Shown: positions 1 through 6,219 of the stretch, piece after piece
Layout of the letters: each line of letters opens with the position of its first letter
Numbering within the stretch: the stretch's first letter is position 1
DNA from: Candidatus Thorarchaeota archaeon
GTDB lineage: Archaea > Asgardarchaeota > Thorarchaeia > Thorarchaeales > Thorarchaeaceae
Length of the DNA: 9,691 bases
Direction of reading: 5' to 3'
Assembly: GCA_029855925.1 (NCBI GenBank)
Contig: JAGSHP010000132.1
Coordinates: forward strand, 1 to 9,691
Made by a program: the position numbers and the translations under genes
The notes under the pieces: generated by a model
The model's input: the letters and a program-made list of their open reading frames with translations, nothing else
Database searches by the model: none
Told to the model about the DNA's origin: nothing

Positions 1-662
1 CCAACGGGAACAGCATCCTTCAGAACATAGAAGCCTTCCTTCTCACCGATTTGAACTCGAACACCCCACCAAGAGACAGCAGGGCACCTTGCAAGGAGGC
101 GCAACCCATTTCTTATGAGCCGGGGCTTGACTACTGAGAACTCTCCAGATGCAGGAGTCGGAATCATGCCATAGAGTACACGGGCGATTGACAGTCCAAA
201 GAGCATGAGAAAGAAGCCATAGAGATAGTGCGCATTTTGTAGCAGTAGTACAGAGACGCCTAGGAGCAGATATGGTGATATTACAGTCATCACTACGGAT
301 GTGATCATGAAACCGAAATAGACCAGTGGAATGGTAGTTATGATATTACTGTATTTTTGCCGATATTCCTTGACGAGGTGAGAGTACTCGCTCGGAGTGA
401 CTTCTTGGACACGGATGTGCCAACTGACATCATCACGGTAAGTGGGGAGCTGGCGCATTTTCCAGACGGCGGGCAGTACTAGGATGGCAACGGACACCAG
501 AGAGAATGTGGAGAAGAGAGTCCACCAAATCGGGTCACTAATGATCGAGACTAATACGACGCGAGCAAGGTCAACGAATATGATTACACTCAGAAGGATG
601 ACCACTCCAAGATAGATATTGTACCTAGTAGGCGACTGGAAGACAATCGGTTCCTCGTCCAT
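1..662 (-). CDS. Unrecognised multi-pass membrane protein, paralogue of the upstream gene (3' end outside window)
   Basis: This is a partial gene. 220 codons are visible from the ATG at 662-660, and the frame runs off the left edge without a stop. A GAGGT Shine-Dalgarno (669-673) lies 6 nt before the ATG and fixes the start. The protein has two hydrophobic segments at about residues 17-39 and 45-67, a polar stretch with Trp81, Glu87, Thr89, Glu92, Tyr100, Lys103 and Tyr104, then a hydrophobic block at about 109-163 that could hold two more helices. After this come an ASGEF motif (171-175) and the start of a soluble, probably cytoplasmic domain. Residues 81-175 align without gaps, at a constant offset of 27, with the membrane protein encoded just upstream, so the two are tandem duplicates. 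The gap between them is 36 nt, implying co-transcription. I do not recognise the family and assign no function. Confidence 0.85.
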   Translation of the reverse strand, partial: MDEEPIVFQSPTRYNIYLGVVILLSVIIFVDLARVVLVSIISDPIWWTLFSTFSLVSVAILVLPAVWKMRQLPTYRDDVSWHIRVQEVTPSEYSHLVKEYRQKYSNIITTIPLVYFGFMITSVVMTVISPYLLLGVSVLLLQNAHYLYGFFLMLFGLSIARVLYGMIPTPASGEFSVVKPRLIRNGLRLLARCPAVSWWGVRVQIGEKEGFYVLKDAVPV

Positions 663-668
663 CGGATG

Positions 669-673
669 ACCTC
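669..673 (-). promoter_or_regulatory. Shine-Dalgarno of the left-edge membrane protein
   Basis: On the minus strand this reads GAGGT, 6 nt from the ATG at 662-660. It lies in the 36-nt gap after the TAA (699-701) of the upstream paralogue. It supports this start and re-initiation within an operon. Confidence 0.7.
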
Positions 674-698
674 ATCACCACAGTATGTGAGGCTGTGC

Positions 699-1805
699 TT
701 AGAATCTTTTGTCAATCTCCTCAGGAGGCACACCGAGCTCCAAAAGAAGGGACCGCATCTCAGGATTGTCCCCATTGATTCGGAGCCATTCGAGTACTAG
801 GATGGCAATTGCATTGCGAGTGACGAGTTCAACATCTCTCACTCCTACTTCCTTGCCCAGTGAAGCGACCGGGCGTCTGACATAGTATCCGGAATCAGTA
901 GAACCACTCTGCTTCCAAAACTCGCGGTCATACGCTTCCCAGGACCAGACAATTCCATCTTCATGCTCGGCGGAACGAAGCCATGCCGTGACTCGCGTGA
1001 TGGACCCGATGTCTGTGGTCACGGACCTGACAAGAGCATCGTTCCCCAGCCCCTTCACCCGAACAATGGCTCGGGGGTTCCTATAGACCTCATAGTCGCC
1101 GTACGTAGCTTTCTCAAGCAGGACATTCACTCGGTCCACGCCGGGGACTCTGCTCTGTTGACGAGCTAGCCATATAATCTCACGAAAGTCAGGAATGGCA
1201 AAGTCTCCAGACGCTGCATTCATTGTGGCATGAAAGGCGCCCAGTATTGATATCAGATATGTCAGCCCCATGATCGGTGCATACATGTGTGGCACAAGCC
1301 ACAGATACTGTGAAGCATATTCGGAAATATAGATGGAGGAGGAGACTGAGAATACAATTAGGAACGGGGGAATAATATAATATAACATGTTGCTCTTGGC
1401 CACTATCGCAGGGTACTTCCTGGGGTAGTTCCTTGCAATCTCAGCACATTCATCGATGGTCAACTCCTCGTACGTGAATTCCCAGTTCGGAGCAACATAG
1501 TCCACCGCCCGTTTCTTCAAGAACCATCCGAGAAAGTATCCGATGGTACTAACCAGAACGGGGACAAACATGTACACAATGACCGTCAAAAGGAGATCGG
1601 AAAAGCCAGGGGGAGGATAGTTCAATGCCAATAGATAGCCGCACAGTACGGTCAGTATCATTCCAAGAATGTATGCAACCAATAATGAAGTGAGAGAATG
1701 AGGCTCCACCCTTGCTTCGGTCATGTGACTGTCCATCCGTGGGTGATTGTGACCCGAACCTGCTTTAAGGCTTGTCCAATGCGAAATCGAGTGATAGGAC
1801 ATCAT
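699..1805 (-). CDS. Unrecognised four-helix membrane protein with C-terminal soluble domain
   Basis: Up to 368 residues. Two hydrophobic segments lie at about 38-61 and 69-96. A polar stretch follows with Trp108, Glu114, Thr116, Glu119, Tyr127, Lys130 and Tyr131, then a second hydrophobic pair at about 139-160 and 167-192. Next come an ASGDF motif (198-202) and a mixed, probably cytoplasmic domain (203-368) ending in an acidic helix. The helix layout and spaced residues match the next gene downstream, so the two are paralogues. The ATG at 1805 overlaps the TGA of the SagB-like gene (ATGATG junction), suggesting translational coupling. The first 23-27 residues are polar and have no counterpart in the paralogue, whose Met1 aligns with Met28 here (ATG at 1724-1722). 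The true start may therefore be Met24 or Met28. No strong Shine-Dalgarno decides it. Function is unknown; sharing an operon with a flavin dehydrogenase is the only clue. Confidence 0.85.
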   Translation of the reverse strand: MMSYHSISHWTSLKAGSGHNHPRMDSHMTEARVEPHSLTSLLVAYILGMILTVLCGYLLALNYPPPGFSDLLLTVIVYMFVPVLVSTIGYFLGWFLKKRAVDYVAPNWEFTYEELTIDECAEIARNYPRKYPAIVAKSNMLYYIIPPFLIVFSVSSSIYISEYASQYLWLVPHMYAPIMGLTYLISILGAFHATMNAASGDFAIPDFREIIWLARQQSRVPGVDRVNVLLEKATYGDYEVYRNPRAIVRVKGLGNDALVRSVTTDIGSITRVTAWLRSAEHEDGIVWSWEAYDREFWKQSGSTDSGYYVRRPVASLGKEVGVRDVELVTRNAIAILVLEWLRINGDNPEMRSLLLELGVPPEEIDKRF

Positions 1806-2569
1806 ATCCTACGCGGGGGACCGACAACGCTGACATAGAGCACGCTCTCCTCAGTGCCATCAAGACCGAGCAATTCGTTCAGCTCATCATCGTAGAACGC
1901 ACCTATCTGACACGAACCGAGGTCAAGGGCAGTTGAGGCCAGTGCCAAGGCATGTGCGATATGCGCTGCGTCGAGCAATACGTAACGGAAGGCTCTGTTG
2001 AGGTACTTCCACGTTGAACGATTGAATATGGCGCTCCATAGGAAGACAACAGGAGCCTTTTCTGCCATCTGCTGATCAAGACATCCGGCGCGTACTTGGC
2101 GAGAAAAGTCCCCAGTCTTGAGAACCTCCAGCTCGTGTTCTCTGACTGCGTAGTGATAGATGCCGGGTTGGAGTCCGTCCACACGATTGACGCACAGGTA
2201 GGTCTCTATGGGATACAATGCCCCCGCAGATGGCGCCGCCCTGAGCTGATAGCCTTCGGTCTCAGCTGTGATGCCCTGTGTCGCCCAGAGGAGTTGCGAG
2301 AGGTCCTTCAGAGAGAGAGGTTCATCCTTGTACGCTCGCACACTGCGTCTTCTGTTCATTACCGTCCAGATGCCTGGACCTCCATCAACCAGTGGAGGTT
2401 CAAGACAAATTCTCTCGGCTGAGGAATAGGACTTGTATGTGTCGGGACGAGTCGACCAGTCGAGCCGATGGTGGGGGAGATGACCCCGAACATATTTTGT
2501 CAGTCGGAAGAAATCATGAATGGATGCGTCTTGCATTCGGAACACCGTATCGTAATTAGTGGCAGGCAT
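1802..2569 (-). CDS. SagB-type nitroreductase-fold FMN-dependent dehydrogenase
   Basis: 255 residues, the usual size for a free-standing SagB-type protein. The N-terminal stretch (about 18-45) has the LTKYxRG and LDWSxRPxxYKxY patterns that precede the nitroreductase core in this family. The core carries an RRSVRxY motif (74-80), where the paired arginines and Ser usually contact the FMN phosphate. It also has LSQLLWATQGIT (90-101), the glycine-poor APSAGALYP loop (112-120) and a PGIYHY strand (135-140). SagB proteins oxidise azolines to azoles in thiazole/oxazole-modified peptides, but many archaeal and bacterial homologues stand alone with unknown substrates. No YcaO cyclodehydratase, protease or precursor peptide is visible here, so a peptide-maturation role is unsupported. 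It is first in a minus-strand operon with two paralogous membrane proteins, whose first member it overlaps by 4 nt. No clear Shine-Dalgarno precedes the ATG, so the transcript may be leaderless or start at Met12. Confidence 0.9.
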   Translation of the reverse strand: MPATNYDTVFRMQDASIHDFFRLTKYVRGHLPHHRLDWSTRPDTYKSYSSAERICLEPPLVDGGPGIWTVMNRRRSVRAYKDEPLSLKDLSQLLWATQGITAETEGYQLRAAPSAGALYPIETYLCVNRVDGLQPGIYHYAVREHELEVLKTGDFSRQVRAGCLDQQMAEKAPVVFLWSAIFNRSTWKYLNRAFRYVLLDAAHIAHALALASTALDLGSCQIGAFYDDELNELLGLDGTEESVLYVSVVGPPRRI

Positions 2570-2654
2570 AGATTTTAATCGTACTGTGCTTTGAGCGGGT
2601 AGTGCAAGACAGAGGTGGAGTGCTCTGTCCTAGTAGTGTAAAGAGGCATTTACT
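2570..2654. promoter_or_regulatory. Divergent intergenic region between the SagB-like and malic enzyme genes
   Basis: This 85-bp gap must carry both promoters. For the plus-strand malic enzyme, TTTTAA (2573-2578) is a weak TATA candidate that would put the transcript start near 2600-2605, giving a leader of about 50 nt. A GAGG Shine-Dalgarno (2643-2646) sits 8 nt before the ATG at 2655. For the minus-strand SagB-like gene I see no convincing TATA box at the expected distance. An inverted repeat in this gap is listed separately. Confidence 0.4.
2608..2629. promoter_or_regulatory. Perfect 7-bp inverted repeat, possible operator or leader hairpin
   Basis: GACAGAG (2608-2614) and CTCTGTC (2623-2629) form a perfect inverted repeat around an 8-nt spacer, 25 nt upstream of the malic enzyme ATG and 38 nt upstream of the SagB-like start. 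The size and symmetry suit a dimeric winged-helix or HTH regulator covering both divergent genes. The alternative is a hairpin in the malic enzyme leader. No T-tract follows it, so a terminator is unlikely. Confidence 0.4.
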
Positions 2655-4013
2655 ATGCCAGAAGAAAAGTTAACAGCTGAGGAACTAAAGAAGAAGGCTG
2701 AAAAGCCTGGTAAAGACGCCCTAGTTTTGCATCCATTTTATAGGGGCAAGATTCAGAGCATTGGCAAGGCTCCCGTGCGAAGCTTCTCCGACTTCGCAAT
2801 CTGGTATACGCCAGGAGTGGCTAAGGCTTGCCTTGCAATAAAGGATGATGAAACGCAAGCTTACGAGATGACAAACAAGGGCAATATGGTTGCCGTTGTC
2901 AGCGATGGAACTCGTGTGCTTGGACTTGGGGACATAGGACCATACGCAGCAGGTCCTGTCATGGAAGGCAAGGCAATTCTATTCAAGTACCTGGGTGGCG
3001 TTGATGCCTGGCCCGTCTGCCTCGACACAAAAGACCCAGACAAGATAATTGAGGCGGTTAAACTGATTCAGCCCACCTTTGGTGGCATCAACCTTGAGGA
3101 TATTTCCAAACCCAAGTGCTACCGAGTGCTTGAGGAACTCAGGAAGGATCCGGAGGTCAAGATTCCTGTCTGGCATGATGATGCTCAAGGTACAGCCACA
3201 GTCGTACTTGCAGGTGTTCTTGGAGGACTGAATGTGGTCAAGAAAGACATCGAGAGCATCAAAGTTGCAATGCTGGGTGTCGGTGCTGCCAACACACGGA
3301 CTGCATACCTATTGATTGCTGCAGGAGTTGACCCCAAGAACATCATCATGGTGGATCGCAAGGGAGCGATCTATGCAGACCGTGAGGACATTGTTGCTAA
3401 CAAGGACTATGATACGTTCAAGTACGACCTTGCTCAGAAGACCAACCCCGACAGACACACTGGTGGTCTCGGGGAGGTTATTGATGGCGCTGATGTGCTA
3501 ATCTCCGCCTCAACCCCTGTACCTGGCACAATCAAGAAGGAGTGGGTCAGCAAGATGTCCTCGGATGCCATTGTGTATGCGTGCGCCAACCCGTTGCCTG
3601 AGATCTGGCCATGGGATGCAATTGATGCAGGCGCCAGAATTGTTGGAACCGGCAGGAGCGACTTTGATAACCAGATCAACAACTCCCTCGGATTCCCAGG
3701 CATCTTCAGAGGTACATTGGATGTGCAGGCTTCCACAATCACTGATGAAATGTGCATTGCGGCTGCCAAGGCACTTGCCGACCTAGGCGCAAAGACCGCA
3801 AGCGAAAAGAAGGTAATCCCAACGATGGATCAGTGGGAACTCTACCCGGCCGAGGCTACGGCAGTGGGTATGAAGGCCATCGAGCAGGGTATTGCCAAGA
3901 GAGAGTGGGAAGAGAAGGACCTCTACAAACATGCAGAAGACATAATCCGAGTCGCACGCGCGGCTTCAGAGATGCTGTACGAGAAGGGTTTCATTCCCAA
4001 GGCTCCAATCTAA
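2655..4013 (+). CDS. NAD(P)-dependent malic enzyme (oxaloacetate-decarboxylating)
   Basis: 452 residues, the normal length for the short prokaryotic/archaeal form without a phosphotransacetylase domain. It converts malate to pyruvate and CO2 with reduction of NAD(P)+ in the cytoplasm, linking the C4 pool to pyruvate. The malic domain (about 21-185) has the IWYTPGVA motif with catalytic Tyr51, GDIGPxAxxPVMEGK with catalytic Lys106, and the metal ligands Glu148/Asp149 (INLEDI) and Asp175/Asp176 (WHDDAQGTA). The NAD-binding domain (about 190-440) has a GVGAANTRTA dinucleotide loop (208-217), an acidic Asp234 after the second strand, and the CANPLPEIWP and GTGRSDFxNQ motifs (310-340) that complete the active site. 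All key residues are present, so it should be active; NAD versus NADP preference cannot be settled here. A GAGG Shine-Dalgarno (2643-2646) supports the ATG. It is probably monocistronic, as a strong terminator follows and the next gene is convergent. Confidence 0.96.
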   Translation: MPEEKLTAEELKKKAEKPGKDALVLHPFYRGKIQSIGKAPVRSFSDFAIWYTPGVAKACLAIKDDETQAYEMTNKGNMVAVVSDGTRVLGLGDIGPYAAGPVMEGKAILFKYLGGVDAWPVCLDTKDPDKIIEAVKLIQPTFGGINLEDISKPKCYRVLEELRKDPEVKIPVWHDDAQGTATVVLAGVLGGLNVVKKDIESIKVAMLGVGAANTRTAYLLIAAGVDPKNIIMVDRKGAIYADREDIVANKDYDTFKYDLAQKTNPDRHTGGLGEVIDGADVLISASTPVPGTIKKEWVSKMSSDAIVYACANPLPEIWPWDAIDAGARIVGTGRSDFDNQINNSLGFPGIFRGTLDVQASTITDEMCIAAAKALADLGAKTASEKKVIPTMDQWELYPAEATAVGMKAIEQGIAKREWEEKDLYKHAEDIIRVARAASEMLYEKGFIPKAPI

Positions 4014-4026
4014 GCGACAGAGACCT

Positions 4027-4059
4027 GTGGGGGATCCACCCCCACTCGACACTTTTTTT
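4027..4059 (+). terminator. Hairpin plus T-tract terminator of the malic enzyme gene
   Basis: GTGGGGG (4027-4033) pairs perfectly with CCCCCAC (4039-4045) across a 5-nt loop. Seven consecutive T residues follow at 4053-4059. It starts 14 nt after the malic enzyme stop. Archaeal termination relies mainly on the T-tract, and this site has both elements. It lies between convergent genes and so also shields the M28-like gene from read-through. In the minus direction there is a hairpin but no T-run. Confidence 0.75.
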
Positions 4060-4093
4060 GTTATCTTTGCTAACAGACAGGCATACGACAGTT

Positions 4094-6067
4094 CTATCTA
4101 AGCCGTCGCCACATGACCATTCCACCAATCAGGATGGGTACAATTGCGAAGAGCAGTATGACGACCAGATAGTTCACTTTTGGATTGGGATCCAATCCAT
4201 CAGGAATGAAGTCATGGTCATAGTCAGGTGAGAGAGGGTCGATGCCATTCTGCACTTCAATGAAATCACCAAGTTGATCACTGTCGGAATCAGCGTTCAT
4301 GGGGTTTGTGCCTAGCGAGATCTCTTCAACATCGGACAGTCCATCATGATCGCCATCAGGGGAGCGTGGATCAGAACCATAAATGTACTCTTGAATGGTA
4401 GATAAAGTGTCGTTGTCATAGTCTGCAGACGTGTCATTTACCAAGGGGTTGGTCTTGAACTCGTATTCCCATAGGTCAGGAATTGTGTCCGAGTCGGTGT
4501 CGTTTGAAACCGGGGATGTCCCAATGTTAATCTCTTGTAAATTCGTGAGACCATCACCATCAAGATCCTCGGCCGTATCATCACGCAGGGGGTCCATACC
4601 GTTTACAACCTCGACATAGTCCGATATCGTATCGCGGTCCGTATCCTTCGAAAACGGGTCAGTCTTGTGGATACGCTCTTCGTCATCGGACAACCCGTCG
4701 CCATCCCAGTCAAGTGGAGGATTAGGATCAGGCCACGAGTATTGCTCGCTGTCTGGTACGGAGTCGCCGTCAGTGTCTTGGACGTACTCAAGGAAAAGAG
4801 AGACTGTCACGTTATGCGTCCCAGGGTTCGTGATGTTCAATCGGATAATGCCGAGTGGTGCTTCACTGTCACTTGTTAGAGAGACGTTGCCGGGCGGTAG
4901 ATCGGATTGCAGTAGGGTCGAACCACCGACTGTTTCAAGATTCAATATCGTCGTATTGGACACGGCACCGTAGATTGAGGGATTTTGTACAACTGTCATG
5001 ACCGCATATCGCTGCGTTGAGTTTCCTGGCGGCAAGGTCACCTGAATCTTTTGACGAGTGGGTTGATTGTTTCCTTGCATTCCCAGATAGACAGCAACTG
5101 ATGCGGCAGCCTTTGCCACATAAAGTGCCTGTGTCAAGTTGTAGCCGGGGCTATAGGGGGTGTCAGGAACGGGAAACTCGGGGTTCGGCTCGTGTCCGCC
5201 CCGAATGTTGACCGCAGGAAATCCGTGGGCCCAGAAGGGTTTGTGGTCGGTCTGGGTTGTCTGACTCTCAACAACAGATGCGATGTTGAGTCCCATCTGC
5301 TTCATGAACGAATTGAGAAGGTCCCCAAGGTAAGTCGTCTTGTGATAGCCATAAGTCGATTCAATGTTGTGCTCTATGAGGAGTCGTTCATTCTCGGGTT
5401 GAAGTGGATCGCGGTACAGCAATTCGTCAAAGTTGTAAAAGGCAATGACATCCACACCATCGGCGCTCAGTTGGGCTGAGACCTCGTTGGACCCCCACAA
5501 TGCACGAACGACTCTCTGTTCATCTAGAAAGACCATGTTTCCGGAGAAGAAGCAATAGTAGACATCAATGGGCAGTCTAAAGTGGCTGAGCATTGCTCCA
5601 ATCGCCATGACAACTGCGACACCACCAGCATTCTGCTCGATGCCCGAACCCGATTCAGCACTATCGAGATGCGCCCCAAAGACGATGGCGCGATTATCCG
5701 AACCATATCCTTGTTGATACGCCACTACAGAGTCGTGGGCACCCCAGTAAGAGGCATCGATCCCAAGACTGGCATAATAATCGATTAGGTATTGGGCTGC
5801 CTCGTAGTACCCCGCAGTCTCATCGAAACGATTCCCAAGCACGTGAAACTTTATGAGATGTGTAACGAAGTCACCTGAGTCCCCCAGTTCTGCAGCGATG
5901 TCCCACCAGTTGAGATTGTTGAATGGGTCATAGACGATCTCGGTCTCCTTCTCAGTTGGTCCCGACGGCGGACTCGCAGGAAAGAGGACTGTATGGTAGA
6001 GGATGATTGTGGCTGTAGATAGAATAGCCAAGGTGAGTAGGATTGACACCGCCTTTCGTCGATTCAT
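4094..6067 (-). CDS. Membrane-anchored M28-fold protein, probably a pseudo-peptidase, with Ca-binding repeats
   Basis: 657 residues from the ATG at 6067; an in-frame TTG at 6073 is a less likely start, as AGGA sits 10 nt before the ATG. In order: a signal/anchor helix (about 7-29); an M28-like domain (about 62-335); a beta-rich, sequon-rich region (about 336-428); nine acidic TSP3-like loops (431-626); and a C-terminal membrane helix (about 633-653) ending in RRLR. The bulk should lie outside the cell. M28 enzymes are di-zinc aminopeptidases. Here the HxD motif (His133, Asp135), the Asp of NFD (Asp214) and the TDHxxFWxxGFPA block (273-285) remain. The bridging Asp of GADDNASG is Gln145, the catalytic/ligand Glu pair is Asn177-Met178, and the last His ligand (usually HTxxDT) is Phe298. 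Catalysis therefore looks lost; a binding or structural surface role is the inference. The frame is intact, so this is not a decaying gene. Confidence 0.88.
   Translation of the reverse strand: MNRRKAVSILLTLAILSTATIILYHTVLFPASPPSGPTEKETEIVYDPFNNLNWWDIAAELGDSGDFVTHLIKFHVLGNRFDETAGYYEAAQYLIDYYASLGIDASYWGAHDSVVAYQQGYGSDNRAIVFGAHLDSAESGSGIEQNAGGVAVVMAIGAMLSHFRLPIDVYYCFFSGNMVFLDEQRVVRALWGSNEVSAQLSADGVDVIAFYNFDELLYRDPLQPENERLLIEHNIESTYGYHKTTYLGDLLNSFMKQMGLNIASVVESQTTQTDHKPFWAHGFPAVNIRGGHEPNPEFPVPDTPYSPGYNLTQALYVAKAAASVAVYLGMQGNNQPTRQKIQVTLPPGNSTQRYAVMTVVQNPSIYGAVSNTTILNLETVGGSTLLQSDLPPGNVSLTSDSEAPLGIIRLNITNPGTHNVTVSLFLEYVQDTDGDSVPDSEQYSWPDPNPPLDWDGDGLSDDEERIHKTDPFSKDTDRDTISDYVEVVNGMDPLRDDTAEDLDGDGLTNLQEINIGTSPVSNDTDSDTIPDLWEYEFKTNPLVNDTSADYDNDTLSTIQEYIYGSDPRSPDGDHDGLSDVEEISLGTNPMNADSDSDQLGDFIEVQNGIDPLSPDYDHDFIPDGLDPNPKVNYLVVILLFAIVPILIGGMVMWRRLR
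4190..4777 (-). repeat. Nine thrombospondin-type-3-like Ca-binding loops in the M28-like protein
   Basis: These are protein-level repeats of the form DxDxDxhxDxxE, mostly followed by GTNP- or GMDP-like turns. In ATG-based numbering the loops begin at residues 431, 453, 475, 501, 523, 549, 571, 593 and 615. The intervals are 22, 22, 26, 22, 26, 22, 22 and 22 residues. The aspartates at positions 1, 3 and 5 of each loop match EF-hand-like or TSP3 calcium coordination. Such arrays usually form a stiff, Ca-stabilised stalk; here it would hold the M28-like domain away from the C-terminal membrane anchor. Confidence 0.85.
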
Positions 6068-6219
6068 TCTCAATTATTCCTGGGACACTGAGTGACCCGA
6101 GTCACCCGTTCTCAATCATCATATATATGCGCCGAAAAGAGCAGTCAGCGGGTATGTTTCAAGTGTTCAACCGATACGTCTATTTACATACATTCTGGAA
6201 TTAGGAGTCACAGTCTTTC
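6068..6219. promoter_or_regulatory. Divergent promoter region between the M28-like and Fe-S protein genes
   Basis: This gap holds a self-complementary ATATATAT (6121-6128). Read on the minus strand, it is a good TATA box for the M28-like gene, predicting a transcript start near 6096 and a leader of about 30 nt. A small inverted repeat, GTGAC/GTCAC (6092-6096 and 6101-6105), overlaps that predicted start and could be an operator. For the plus-strand operon, TTTACATA (6183-6190) lies about 30 nt before the ATG at 6220, which would give a nearly leaderless mRNA. A GGAG (6204-6207) also lies 12 nt upstream of that ATG, further than ideal. No coding sequence is supported in the gap. Confidence 0.5.

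Noticed and set aside
590..775. A 61-residue minus-strand open frame between the two membrane protein genes
   Set aside because: It overlaps the end of one and the start of the other in a different frame. The membrane protein starting at 662 has a good Shine-Dalgarno and a paralogue match, so this is a shadow.
1802..2569. Azole-modified peptide (YcaO/TOMM) biosynthetic cluster
   Set aside because: Only the SagB-type dehydrogenase is present. There is no YcaO, E1-like, protease or leader peptide gene in the window, and many SagB-type proteins occur alone.
3752..4231. A 159-residue plus-strand open frame spanning the malic enzyme end, the terminator and the M28-like gene end
   Set aside because: It runs through the hairpin terminator and overlaps two well-supported genes. 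The translation has no recognisable features.
4094..6067. M28-like gene as a decaying pseudogene
   Set aside because: The reading frame is uninterrupted with intact signal anchor, repeats and C-terminal anchor. Substitutions are confined to catalytic positions while fold motifs persist, which argues for a retained non-catalytic protein.
6068..6073. TTG at 6073 as start of the M28-like gene
   Set aside because: It adds only two residues. The ATG at 6067 is the stronger initiator, with AGGA 10 nt upstream, whereas the TTG leaves only 4 nt of spacing.
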